Assembly: GCA_000432595.1 (NCBI GenBank)
Contig: HF996846.1
Location: 146 to 26,032 of the forward strand
Length of the DNA stretch: 25,887 nucleotides
Direction of reading: 5' to 3'
Source of the DNA: Clostridium sp. CAG:710
Lineage (GTDB): Bacteria; Bacillota_I; Bacilli_A; RF39; UBA660
The notes beneath the pieces were generated by a model, which worked only from the letters and a program-made list of their open reading frames with translations, had not been told where the DNA came from and ran no database searches. The position numbers and the translations under genes are program-made. How positions within the stretch are numbered: position 1 is the first letter of the stretch; every line of letters starts with the position of its first letter. This document shows, piece by piece, positions 1-7,393 of the stretch.

Positions 1-56
1 TTTTAGGAAAAAAAATAAATATATGTAATACTTATAATAAAAGAAAGCAAAAAACA

Positions 57-102
57 ACAGAAAATAGAAATTGTTTAACTATAATTCTTCTGTCTTTTTT
101 TT
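57..102 (+). terminator. Possible terminator of an upstream gene
   Basis: ACAGAA at 57-62 can pair with TTCTGT at 88-93, and a run of T with one C follows (94-102). The loop is long and the stem imperfect, so this is a weak call. It would end a transcript entering from the left, before the holA promoter. Confidence 0.35.
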
Positions 103-110
103 CTATATTT

Positions 111-119
111 TGATACAAT
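111..119 (+). promoter_or_regulatory. Extended -10 promoter element for holA
   Basis: TGATACAAT matches the extended -10 pattern TGN-TANAAT, 22 bases before the holA start codon. I see no convincing -35. The same TGA-TAnAAT form recurs before many genes in the window. Confidence 0.55.
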
Positions 120-140
120 AAATACAAGTAGGTGAAGCAT

Positions 141-1076
141 ATGAAAAATTACTTAATAATAACTAATGACTCGGTCACAATAGACGAAGAAATAAAGAAA
201 ATATTAAATGATGCAAAACTTACTGAAGAAAATGTAATTAGATATGATTTGTCGGAAACACTTTTAGACAATGTTATAGAAGAATTAAATACATACGGAT
301 TATTTACTGATAATAAAGTTGTAATTGCATCTTCTTGTGAATTTTTAACCGGTTCTAATAAAAAGAATCAATTACCACAAGATGAAAAACTACTTGAAGA
401 TTATATAAATAATCCAAATCCACTAAATATACTTATTATAATCTGTGATAAATTAGATGAAAGAAAAAAAATTAATAAGTTGTTAAAAGAAAAATGTACT
501 GTTATAGAAAGCAATCTTTCTATAGAAGATAAGATAAAAAAAGAATTAGAAGATTATAAGATGGATTTTAAAACAATTAACTATCTTATAGGGTATTTAA
601 ATAATGATAATCAAAGAATTATTACTGAATTAAGAAAACTAAAAATGTACAAATATGATGAAAAAGTTATTACTATTCCTGATATAGATGAAATAGTTTT
701 AAAAGAATTTGATGATAATGTTTTTTCACTAATAGATTCAATAGTAAAAAAGAATATTAAAAAATCTTTTGAAATATATGAAGAATTAACCTCTAGAGGC
801 GAAGATATTAATAAGATAGTAATAATGACTACTGATCAATTTAGACTTATTTACAAAGTAAAACTATTAATAAATGAAGGTAAAAGTAAAGATATGATTA
901 CATCTATACTAAAAATACATCCTTATAGAGTAAAACTTGCGATGGAAGCATCATATAACTTTACTAATATGGAACTAATAAGATATATTAAAGCCCTTGG
1001 TCAAATAGATATTAATACTAAGATGGGAGTATCACCTAATAACTATGGTTTTGATTTATTTTTGCTAAATCTCTAA
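141..1076 (+). CDS. holA: DNA polymerase III delta subunit (clamp loader)
   Basis: A 311-residue protein that fits HolA, the clamp-loader subunit that opens the sliding clamp during replication. The order is typical of the family: an N-terminal nucleotide-binding-like fold without a working P-loop, the segment 'YGLFTDNKVVIA' near residues 55-66 (the usual 'lFs.rklVvv' motif), a middle helical part with 'YLNNDNQRIITELRKLKMY', and the C-terminal collar helices with 'PYRVKLAMEASYNFT'. The start is ATG 141: a GTG at 132 lies inside the ribosome binding site TAGGTGAAG and should not be used. The length is slightly under the usual 330-350 residues. It heads a run of same-strand genes and probably shares a transcript with the deacetylase-like gene 51 bases downstream. 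Confidence 0.88.
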   Translation: MKNYLIITNDSVTIDEEIKKILNDAKLTEENVIRYDLSETLLDNVIEELNTYGLFTDNKVVIASSCEFLTGSNKKNQLPQDEKLLEDYINNPNPLNILIIICDKLDERKKINKLLKEKCTVIESNLSIEDKIKKELEDYKMDFKTINYLIGYLNNDNQRIITELRKLKMYKYDEKVITIPDIDEIVLKEFDDNVFSLIDSIVKKNIKKSFEIYEELTSRGEDINKIVIMTTDQFRLIYKVKLLINEGKSKDMITSILKIHPYRVKLAMEASYNFTNMELIRYIKALGQIDINTKMGVSPNNYGFDLFLLNL

Positions 1077-1127
1077 ATTAATGAAAATTAATGATTTCTT
1101 ATACATATAATTACGTAGGTGAAGAAT

Positions 1128-1970
1128 ATGTTTAAGAAATTTTTTTCTATAGTAGGAGTTATGGGACTTATATGTTTTAGTTTTTATTATACACATCTTG
1201 CAACTGTAGTAGTTAAAAATAATGATCCTATAATGAAGAAAATTATTAATGTTAGTAAAACTTATACTCAAAAACCCGTTAATGCGACTTTTTCAAATAA
1301 CAGTATTATTCCTGGTGTTAGTGGATTAGAGGTTGATCTAGATAAAAGCTATGAGTCTATGAAAAAATATGGTTCTTTTAATGAAGATTTAGTAGTGTTA
1401 AAATCAGTTACACCTTTGGTTAGTGTTTCTAATATATATGATAAATATATTACTAGAGGAAATGATAGGAACAACAATATAGCATTAATAATTATAATTG
1501 ATGATTATTCTTATGTTGAAAATATAGTACAAGTATTAGATTCAAAACAGATAAAAGCAACATTTTTTATAGATAAAGATATAGTATTAGATTCACCAGA
1601 TTTAGTTAAATTAATTAATTCATCTTCCCATGAAATAGAACTAAAATCTAGCGATTACAATATAGATGGAATTAGAAAAGCTAGTAGAGAATTATCTAAT
1701 ATAACTAATAAAGATATGAAGTTTTGTTATAGTGAAAAAGAAAATTTAACAATATTAACTAATTGTAGTAGTAGAAAATTATATACAATAGTTCCTAATA
1801 TACCAACTAGTAATTTTCCATATAATGATGTTAAGACTAAATTAGAAAATGGATCTATAATAACATTAAAAAATAATACACATACATTAAGAGAATTAAA
1901 ATATATTATTAACTATATAAATCAAAAAGGATATAAAATAGTTACATTAGAAAAATTAATTAAAGAGTAA
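1128..1970 (+). CDS. Degenerate polysaccharide deacetylase-like protein (probably inactive)
   Basis: A 280-residue protein with an N-terminal membrane segment or signal anchor (residues 5-28) and a NodB-type fold from about residue 110: 'GNDRNNNIALIIIIDDYS', 'IKATFFIDKD' and the C-terminal 'GYKIVTLEKLI' match the deacetylase framework. The catalytic sites do not. DD is kept at 125-126, but where the family has GHEIGNHTYSH this protein has SHEIELKSSDY, so both metal-binding His are Lys173 and Tyr177. The late 'LxH' motif reads LKN. The start is ATG 1128, since GTG 1119 is part of the site TAGGTGAAG. It lies between holA and ylbD. From the lost ligands I infer a wall-associated structural or binding role and not deacetylation. 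Confidence 0.72.
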   Translation: MFKKFFSIVGVMGLICFSFYYTHLATVVVKNNDPIMKKIINVSKTYTQKPVNATFSNNSIIPGVSGLEVDLDKSYESMKKYGSFNEDLVVLKSVTPLVSVSNIYDKYITRGNDRNNNIALIIIIDDYSYVENIVQVLDSKQIKATFFIDKDIVLDSPDLVKLINSSSHEIELKSSDYNIDGIRKASRELSNITNKDMKFCYSEKENLTILTNCSSRKLYTIVPNIPTSNFPYNDVKTKLENGSIITLKNNTHTLRELKYIINYINQKGYKIVTLEKLIKE

Positions 1971-2012
1971 ATAAACTACATTTTATTACATACAATTAAT
2001 TAGGTGAGATGT

Positions 2013-2381
2013 ATGTCAAAGGAAGAATTTAAATCTTTTGTTAGAAAAAATCCTAGTTTGATAAAATATGTTAATAATAATTCAATGACATGGCAAAAAT
2101 TTTATGAGATGTATGATATGTATGGAGAATCTAATGATATTTGGAATAACTATTTGGGTACTACTAGTAACAACATAGTTAAAACTAATACATTATCATC
2201 AAGTGAAAATGCTTTTAGAGAACTTGTTAACACAGTTAAAACAATTAATTTAGAAAAAGTTCAAAAAGGAATTAATAGCCTTCAAAAAACCATATCACTT
2301 GTTCAAGAACTAGGTAGTAGTAATAATACTACTCCAAAAGAATATGAAAGACGCCCAATATATAAACACTTTGAGGATTAA
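2013..2381 (+). CDS. ylbD: YlbD-like protein
   Basis: A 122-residue protein whose first 45 residues ('EEFKSFVRKNPSLIKYV', 'TWQKFYEMYDMYGE', 'DIWNNY') match the YlbD family (named a putative spore coat protein in Bacillus). The C-terminal half is polar, with a heptad-like helix ('VNTVKTINLEKVQKGINSLQKTISLVQELG'). The next gene is ylbE-like, as in Bacillus subtilis, which supports the call. The start is ATG 2013, eight bases after AGGTGAG; GTG 2004 lies in that site. Nothing else here speaks for sporulation, so the coat label should not be taken literally. Confidence 0.72.
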   Translation: MSKEEFKSFVRKNPSLIKYVNNNSMTWQKFYEMYDMYGESNDIWNNYLGTTSNNIVKTNTLSSSENAFRELVNTVKTINLEKVQKGINSLQKTISLVQELGSSNNTTPKEYERRPIYKHFED

Positions 2382-2389
2382 TATGTAAT

Positions 2390-2611
2390 ATGCAAGCTGA
2401 TACATTAATTTTAATAAGAAGTGATCCAAGACTTAATATGTATTTAAAGTATAACTCTTATTGGTATAAAGAACTTATTAGAAATCCTGCAAGTATTACT
2501 TTACTAGAAGAAGAAATGAAAAAAGAATTTAAATTAACTACAAGTGATAAAATTAATGATATGACAGAAAAATTAGAGATGTTACAAATGTTTTTAAATG
2601 TGATGAAGTAA
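2390..2611 (+). CDS. ylbE: YlbE-like small protein
   Basis: A 73-residue protein. The block 'DPRLNMYLKYNSYWYKELIRNPASITLLEEEMKKEF' matches the YlbE-like family, whose hallmark is a PYWYR-L-R-P core (here SYWYKELIRNP), and the length is close to the family's ~75-80. It follows ylbD by 8 bases and has a weak site (GAGG at 2373-2376, about 13 bases from the ATG), so coupling to ylbD is likely. The function is unknown. A terminator begins at its stop codon. Confidence 0.75.
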   Translation: MQADTLILIRSDPRLNMYLKYNSYWYKELIRNPASITLLEEEMKKEFKLTTSDKINDMTEKLEMLQMFLNVMK

Positions 2612-2638
2612 TCTTACTATTATTTAGTAAGATTTTTT
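2610..2638 (+). terminator. Intrinsic terminator after ylbE
   Basis: A perfect 10-bp stem (AATCTTACTA 2610-2619, TAGTAAGATT 2625-2634) with a 5-base loop and a T run to 2638. The left arm starts inside the ylbE stop codon. It closes the holA-ylbE transcript. Confidence 0.88.
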
Positions 2639-2646
2639 GATATAAT
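2638..2646 (+). promoter_or_regulatory. Extended -10 promoter for the U32-ylbF-rsmD unit
   Basis: TGATATAAT is a perfect extended -10 and touches the T run of the preceding terminator. The start codon is 19 bases further on. No clear -35 is present, as is common with extended -10 promoters. Confidence 0.7.
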
Positions 2647-2664
2647 AATACCAGGTGAAGAGGT

Positions 2665-4896
2665 ATGCACAAAGTTGAACTTTTATCTCCAGCGGGAGAT
2701 TTTAAATCATTATATTATGCCATTCATAATGGCGCAGATGCAGTTTATTTAGGTGGAAAGAGATTTGGCGCCAGAAGTTATGCTGCTAATTTCGATGATG
2801 AAGAAATGGTTAAGGCTATTAAATATGCTCATCTTTATGGAGTTAAAATTTATGTTACTGTAAATACTATTATATTTGATGATGAAATGGATGCTGTTAT
2901 TAAATATATAGGATTCTTACATGAAAATAATGTTGATGCTGTTATTATGCAAGATTTAGGCGCTATAAAAAGAGTAAGAGAGACTTATCCAAACCTTGAG
3001 GTTCATGCTTCAACTCAAATGCATAACCATAATAGTTATGGTATCAAGCTATTAGAAAGTCTTGGTATCAAAAGAGTAGTTATGGCAAGAGAAATGTCAA
3101 TAAACGAAATAAAAGAAATAAATACCACAATGGAAAAAGAAGTTTTTGTATATGGTGCAATATGTGTATGTTATTCTGGTTGTTGTCTTTTCAGCAGTAT
3201 GAATACTAATAGAAGTGGTAATAGGGGAGAATGTGTTGCTTCTTGTAGACTTCCTTATAAATTGTTAGATGATAATGGAAATTTAGTACAGGATAGTAAA
3301 TATCTACTTAGTCCAAAAGAATTAAATACTATAAATTATGTAGATAAGTTAATAAACTCTGGAATTGATAGTTTTAAAATTGAGGGTAGAATGAAAAGCC
3401 CTGAATATGTAGGATTAGTCACAAGACTTTATAGAAATGCAATAGATAACTATTATAATAAGAAGAGTTTTTCACTGGATAGTAGTGATGAAAAAGACTT
3501 ACTTTCACTTTTTAATAGAAAGTTTACCAAAGGATATCTATTCGGTGATTATGGAAAGGATCTTATGAATATTTCATCTCCTAACCATCAAGGAGTTCAT
3601 CTAGGAAATATTATTTCTACAAACAACAAATATATCAAAGTTAGATTAGATGATGATGTAAATCAAGAAGATGGAATTAGATTTGTAGATGAAAATAAAG
3701 GAATGATTTTAAATAGACTTTATAATGAAAAAGGACTTTTAGTAAATAAAGTTTCAAAAGGAAATATTGCACTTTTCGATAATAAAATAGGTCTAAAAAG
3801 TAAGGGCGCAGTTAATAAAACTATAGATAGAGAATTAATATCTAAATTATCAAATGTGACCGAATTAAAAATAAAAGTTGATTTATCTATAGAGGTATTA
3901 GAAAACCAACCATTAAGTCTAAAGATTACTGATGGGGTTAATAGTGTTACGGTTAGTAAAGATATAGTAGATAAAGCAATTAATAGACCAACCACAAAAG
4001 AAGAAATAATTAAACAAATATCTAGAATGGGAGATACTCCATTTTCTATAAATAAAATAGATGCAAAAGTTGATGAAAATATATTTGTTCCAATAAAAGG
4101 CTTAAATGAATTAAGAAGAGATGCAACAGAAAAGCTAATAGAATTAAGAGAAAACAAAATTGTGAAAGTGGATAATCCACCATTTAATATTAAATCAAAA
4201 AAAGTAGAAAAAGAATCATTTGGAATTAATGTTCTTGTAAGAAATGAAGACCAACTAAAGGCAAGTTTGGAGTTACATGTTAATAACATATATGTTACTG
4301 ATTATAAGCTATATAAAAAATATAAAGCTAGTAATGTATACTATTCTATGCCAAGAGTAGTATCAAATTATACTGAGTTAAATGGTGAAAACTTGTTAAT
4401 AAGAGAACTTGGTAGTATTAAAAAATATAAAGATTCTAATAACATAATTAGTGATTATACACTTAATGTTGTAAATGCTGACAGTATCTCACTTCTAAAT
4501 GATTTAGGAGTAAATAGAATTTGTTTCTCACCTGAAGTTAAGATAGGTAATATATCTAGTAGAGTATCTAAGTATAATACTGAATTAATTGTTTATGGAA
4601 GAATGGAACTTATGATAAGCAAATATTGTATGTTAAATATGTTACTTAACAATGATAATAAAAAATGTTTTATTTGTAAAAACAACAATTATTATTTAAA
4701 AGATGAAAAGAATAAGATTTATCCAATAAGACATGAGGGACATTTAATGGTTATATATGATTCTAAAAGTATTGATTTAATTAATAAAATTCCTAGTCTA
4801 AAAGATAGGATTAATAACTTCAGAATAAATTTATTTGATGAAGATTACAATGAGACTAAAGAATTAATAGAAAGGGTAATAAAAAGTTATGAATGA
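2665..4896 (+). CDS. U32 family protein, probable RNA hydroxylation enzyme (RlhA/TrhP type)
   Basis: A 743-residue protein labelled 'peptidase U32' by family. Relatives with known function (TrhP, RlhA) hydroxylate tRNA uridine or 23S rRNA cytidine. The N-terminal half has the U32 core: 'ELLSPAGDFKSLYYAI', 'GADAVYLGG', 'VHASTQMHNHNS', and the cysteine cluster C167, C174, C190, C194 expected to hold an Fe-S cluster, then 'FKIEGRMKSPEYV'. From about residue 385 a second region resembles the DUF3656/collagenase-like part of the long forms, which favours the RlhA-like branch. AGGTGAAGAGG precedes ATG 2665. The ylbF start overlaps its end by 8 bases. In Bacillus subtilis no U32 gene sits between ylbE and ylbF. 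Substrate unproven. Confidence 0.82.
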   Translation: MHKVELLSPAGDFKSLYYAIHNGADAVYLGGKRFGARSYAANFDDEEMVKAIKYAHLYGVKIYVTVNTIIFDDEMDAVIKYIGFLHENNVDAVIMQDLGAIKRVRETYPNLEVHASTQMHNHNSYGIKLLESLGIKRVVMAREMSINEIKEINTTMEKEVFVYGAICVCYSGCCLFSSMNTNRSGNRGECVASCRLPYKLLDDNGNLVQDSKYLLSPKELNTINYVDKLINSGIDSFKIEGRMKSPEYVGLVTRLYRNAIDNYYNKKSFSLDSSDEKDLLSLFNRKFTKGYLFGDYGKDLMNISSPNHQGVHLGNIISTNNKYIKVRLDDDVNQEDGIRFVDENKGMILNRLYNEKGLLVNKVSKGNIALFDNKIGLKSKGAVNKTIDRELISKLSNVTELKIKVDLSIEVLENQPLSLKITDGVNSVTVSKDIVDKAINRPTTKEEIIKQISRMGDTPFSINKIDAKVDENIFVPIKGLNELRRDATEKLIELRENKIVKVDNPPFNIKSKKVEKESFGINVLVRNEDQLKASLELHVNNIYVTDYKLYKKYKASNVYYSMPRVVSNYTELNGENLLIRELGSIKKYKDSNNIISDYTLNVVNADSISLLNDLGVNRICFSPEVKIGNISSRVSKYNTELIVYGRMELMISKYCMLNMLLNNDNKKCFICKNNNYYLKDEKNKIYPIRHEGHLMVIYDSKSIDLINKIPSLKDRINNFRINLFDEDYNETKELIERVIKSYE

Positions 4897-5191
4897 TATA
4901 ATATACGATAAACTTGATGAGGTACTTCTTATTATTAGAAACAACAAAAAAGTTATTAGAATGAAAGAGTTAAAAAAGAAAATTGAAAATGATGTTGATC
5001 TAAAAAATAAACTTGATAAGTTTCATGAAGTTTGGAAAAATGAATATTCAGAAGAGTATGTTAATTTAAAAAAAGAAATCCAAGATAATCAATATGTTAA
5101 GGAATATAAAGCTTTAGAAAACGAATTATATTTTACTGTACTTGATATTAATAGAAAGTTAAATAGTTTAACTGGTAAGAGGAAGTGTTAG
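4889..5191 (+). CDS. ylbF: YlbF-family protein (Y-complex / RNase Y specificity factor type)
   Basis: A 100-residue, largely helical protein of the YlbF/YmcA family: 'YDKLDEVLLIIRNNKKVIRMKELKKKIENDVDLKNKLDKFHEVW' and 'NQYVKEYKALENELYFTVLDINRKLNSLTG'. In Bacillus, YlbF works with YmcA and YaaT to direct RNase Y processing. The gene starts inside the end of the U32 gene (8-base overlap), so translational coupling is likely, and it is followed by rsmD as in the ylbF-ylbG-rsmD order. ylbG is missing. The C-terminus ends in Cys (GKRKC), with one Cys only. Confidence 0.8.
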   Translation: MNDIIYDKLDEVLLIIRNNKKVIRMKELKKKIENDVDLKNKLDKFHEVWKNEYSEEYVNLKKEIQDNQYVKEYKALENELYFTVLDINRKLNSLTGKRKC

Positions 5192-5192
5192 T

Positions 5193-5741
5193 GTGAGAGT
5201 AATAAGTGGCACATTAAAAGGAAGAAATATTGAAGGATTTAATCTAGATGGAACAAGACCAACAATGGATAGGGTAAAAGAATCTTTATTCGCATCTATT
5301 CAAAATTATATAGAAGGTGCAACCGTCTTAGATTTATTTGCGGGTAGTGGAAATTTAGGAATAGAAGCAATAAGTAATGGAAGCGATTTTGTATATTTTT
5401 GCGATAAAAATAGTGAGGCGGTTAAAGTAATTAATAAAAACCTAGATAACTTTAAGGTTAAAGATAAAGCTCTAGTATACAATCTTGATTATATGGAATG
5501 TTTAAAGATACTTTCAAATAATAAAAAAAGCTTTGATATAATTTTTTTAGATCCACCATATGCAATGGAAGTACTATCTGATGTAATAGAATTTGCCCTT
5601 AGCAAGAATCTTTTAAAGGATAATGGAATTATAGTTTGTGAAGTAGGAAATGATTATCTAAAGGATTATAATAATCTAACAAGAATCAAAGAAAAAAAAT
5701 ATGGAGATAAGTATATAATTGTATTTAAAAAAGCATTGTAA
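5193..5741 (+). CDS. rsmD: 16S rRNA (guanine-N2) methyltransferase RsmD
   Basis: A 182-residue Rossmann-fold methyltransferase. Diagnostic blocks are 'VISGTLKGR' (3-11), 'RPTMDRVKESLF' (22-33), the SAM-binding 'DLFAGSGNLGIEA' (47-59) and the catalytic 'DPPY' (120-123). The E. coli enzyme makes m2G966 in 16S rRNA during 30S assembly. The start is GTG 5193, one base after the ylbF stop and with AGAGGAAG upstream; an earlier start would cut off the conserved N-terminus from its site. coaD, which often follows rsmD, is absent here. Confidence 0.93.
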   Translation: MRVISGTLKGRNIEGFNLDGTRPTMDRVKESLFASIQNYIEGATVLDLFAGSGNLGIEAISNGSDFVYFCDKNSEAVKVINKNLDNFKVKDKALVYNLDYMECLKILSNNKKSFDIIFLDPPYAMEVLSDVIEFALSKNLLKDNGIIVCEVGNDYLKDYNNLTRIKEKKYGDKYIIVFKKAL

Positions 5742-5780
5742 AGACTTGAAAAGTGCTTTATAATGTTTATAGGTGATACT

Positions 5781-6050
5781 ATGAAACGTAATAAATTAAA
5801 TAATAGAGGATTTGCTATTTCGACTGCTTTATATGGCTTATTAACTCTAACTATATTGATTCTTGTTCTTATATTTCAAGTCAATAGAACAGGAAGTAAC
5901 AACAGTAAAGAATTAGGAGAACAAATTCAAAATGAATTAGATATTTGTAGAAAGGAAAGAATAACTTATAACAAAACTAAAACCGACGAAAATTTAACTG
6001 ACTATAAAACGTGCATTGATAACTACAAAAAAAACGATTTATCTAACTAA
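5781..6050 (+). CDS. Small pilin-like membrane protein (type IV prepilin-like N-terminus)
   Basis: An 89-residue protein. It opens with a short basic leader ending 'NNRG' then 'FAISTALYGLLTLTILILVLIFQ' (11-33): the pattern of a prepilin cut after Gly10, with Phe at +1 and a hydrophobic helix. The usual Glu at +5 is Thr, as in PilX/GspK-type minor pilins. The remaining 55 residues are polar with two Cys (56, 79) that could form a disulphide. The start is ATG 5781, after AGGTGAT; ATG 5763 lies upstream of that site. No other pilus genes are nearby. It could be a plain single-pass membrane protein. Confidence 0.55.
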   Translation: MKRNKLNNRGFAISTALYGLLTLTILILVLIFQVNRTGSNNSKELGEQIQNELDICRKERITYNKTKTDENLTDYKTCIDNYKKNDLSN

Positions 6051-6060
6051 ATCGCTTTTT
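6028..6060. terminator. Bidirectional terminator between convergent genes
   Basis: CGATTTA (6035-6041) pairs with TAAATCG (6048-6054). The stem is preceded by eight A (6027-6034) and followed by CTTTTT, so it offers a U tract in both directions. It serves the pilin-like gene from the left and rnhC from the right. The pilin-like stop codon lies in the stem. Confidence 0.85.
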
Positions 6061-6068
6061 AATATGTT

Positions 6069-7022
6069 TTAATATATTAGTGTACCAAGTATTCTTTGTG
6101 TATTTCTAAAGTTTAATTTTGCAACATCTTCTAATTTTTCCTTACCATAAGTTTCAACTACTTCTTTACCAGCTTCATCAACTTGTGGTCCTGCACCCTT
6201 TGGTAGAGGGATATGTAATTCATCACACATCTTATCAAATTCTTTTATAAAAATATATCTGCTTATTACTGATGCACAAGCAACAGCTAAATTCTTATCC
6301 TCAGCTTTAGTCATAAAAGTTATTCCTTTTTGAATGTTTGTTGAATCTTTTATGTAATCATAATATCTAGCTTCTCTTGCAAATTCATCTACTATTATAT
6401 AATCATATTCTAAATCTTCTTCATGAACCATTTTCCATAATGCTTTATTATGCATTATAGCCTTTATTTTATTTATATTATTATCTACATTATTATATTT
6501 TTCATTATATTCTTTATTAGATAAAATAATACTTTTATATTTAATAGCTTTTGCAATTGCAGGTGCAACTTTTAGAATTTTTTCATCATTCATTTTCTTT
6601 GAATCACGTATTCCTAAAGATTCTAGTAGGGGAATATCTTTTTTATTTACATAACAACTAGTAACAACTATTGGTCCAAAGTAATCTCCAGTACCAACTT
6701 CATCAGAACCTATAGAAGAACAATTATAATATTTTGAATAATCAATTTGTTTTTCTTTTTTTGAAGTTTCAATAGCAGCTTTTTCCATAGCCCAAACTGA
6801 AGCTTCTATATCAGCACCCGTTCCTTGAAACATAACTTTGTTTTCACCTTTTTTGTTTTTCTCATAAATAGTTATTACAACATCTTCATTAACTGCTTGC
6901 ATAGCTACATAAGGAATTTGTTTATTCCTTGCGAATTCTTTGTAAAAGTTAATCATTTTTTTATGAGTTTCATCATCTACATTTAATACAACATAATTAT
7001 TTTTGTTGTTATTATTTGCCAT
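6069..7022 (-). CDS. rnhC: Ribonuclease HIII
   Basis: A 317-residue protein of the RNase HII/HIII fold, which cuts the RNA strand of RNA-DNA hybrids. 'GSDEVGTGDYFGP' (105-117) carries the catalytic Asp-Glu pair (D107, E108). Further acidic residues are D212 ('IIVDEF') and the 'KAEDKNLAVACASVISR' helix (239-255). The ~90-residue N-terminal extension, with 'VMFQGTGADIEA', is the substrate-binding domain that separates HIII from HII. The start ATG 7022 follows GGTGAC on the minus strand. It is transcribed alone, converging with the pilin-like gene and diverging from the tRNAs. Confidence 0.93.
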   Translation of the reverse strand: MANNNNKNNYVVLNVDDETHKKMINFYKEFARNKQIPYVAMQAVNEDVVITIYEKNKKGENKVMFQGTGADIEASVWAMEKAAIETSKKEKQIDYSKYYNCSSIGSDEVGTGDYFGPIVVTSCYVNKKDIPLLESLGIRDSKKMNDEKILKVAPAIAKAIKYKSIILSNKEYNEKYNNVDNNINKIKAIMHNKALWKMVHEEDLEYDYIIVDEFAREARYYDYIKDSTNIQKGITFMTKAEDKNLAVACASVISRYIFIKEFDKMCDELHIPLPKGAGPQVDEAGKEVVETYGKEKLEDVAKLNFRNTQRILGTLIY

Positions 7023-7041
7023 AAAGCGTCACCTCAATTAA

Positions 7042-7050
7042 ATTATAACA
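7042..7050 (-). promoter_or_regulatory. Extended -10 promoter for rnhC
   Basis: On the minus strand 7050-7042 reads TGTTATAAT, an ideal extended -10, about 20 bases before the rnhC start codon. Confidence 0.65.
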
Positions 7051-7089
7051 GACAAAATCAAAAAATTAAATAAAAAAGTAATTTAGTTA

Positions 7090-7118
7090 TTGCACTGCCA
7101 GAAAATTTGTGTTATTAT
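7090..7118 (+). promoter_or_regulatory. Promoter of the tRNA pair
   Basis: TTGCAC (7090-7095), a 17-base spacer, and TATTAT (7113-7118) with TG at the -15 position. It lies 12 bases before the first tRNA. Confidence 0.75.
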
Positions 7119-7129
7119 TAAATGGTCAT

Positions 7130-7206
7130 GGACCCTTAGCTCAGTTGGTTAGAGCATCCGGCTCATAACCGGACGGTCATAGGTTCGAGTCCTATAGGGT
7201 CCACCA
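7130..7206 (+). tRNA. tRNA with CAT anticodon, probably tRNA-Ile2 (modified to read AUA)
   Basis: A 77-base cloverleaf: acceptor GGACCCT (7130-7136) pairs with AGGGTCC (7196-7202), discriminator A, encoded CCA. The anticodon loop is CTCATAA with CAT at 7164-7166. It lacks the GGG/CCC anticodon stem of initiator tRNA. C4-G69 and C5-G68 pairs, known determinants for TilS (which converts C34 to lysidine), are present, so I favour Ile2 over elongator Met; this is inference. Confidence 0.9.
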
Positions 7207-7211
7207 TTTTT

Positions 7212-7296
7212 GCGGGTATGGCGGAATTGGAAGACGCACTAGACTTAGGATCTAGCGCCGCAAGGCTTGCAGGTTCAACTCCTGTTACCCGCACCA
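7212..7296 (+). tRNA. tRNA-Leu (anticodon TAG)
   Basis: An 85-base class II tRNA: acceptor GCGGGTA pairs with TACCCGC, the anticodon stem CTAGA/TCTAG frames the loop CTTAGGA with TAG at 7246-7248, and there is a long variable arm and an encoded CCA. It is five bases after the first tRNA. Its last 18 bases recur at 14561-14578, which marks it as a likely integration target. Confidence 0.95.
7279..7296 (+). repeat. Left att-like repeat (tRNA-Leu 3' end)
   Basis: CTCCTGTTACCCGCACCA, the end of the T arm, acceptor strand and CCA of tRNA-Leu, is identical to 14561-14578 in the same orientation. Confidence 0.8.
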
Positions 7297-7338
7297 TTAA
7301 AGAATCTGGTTGAACTTTGGTTCAATTTACTAATAAAT

Positions 7339-7367
7339 ATCAATTCTAGAAATAGAATTGATTTTTT
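7339..7367 (+). terminator. Terminator after the tRNA pair
   Basis: A perfect 10-bp stem (ATCAATTCTA 7339-7348, TAGAATTGAT 7353-7362) with the loop GAAA and a T run to 7367. It lies inside the proposed island, just before its first gene, so it would insulate the island from the tRNA promoter. A smaller hairpin (TTGAAC/GTTCAA, 7310-7325) precedes it. Confidence 0.85.
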
Positions 7368-7393
7368 GTTGTGTGAAAGAAAGGGATGATTTA

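Noticed and set aside
3720..4289. A 189-codon open frame on the minus strand.
   Set aside because: It lies wholly inside the well-supported U32 gene, has no ribosome site and gives a sequence typical of antisense reading.
5763..5780. ATG 5763 as start of the pilin-like protein.
   Set aside because: The ribosome site AGGTGAT lies after it and directly before ATG 5781, and the extra residues spoil the short basic leader.
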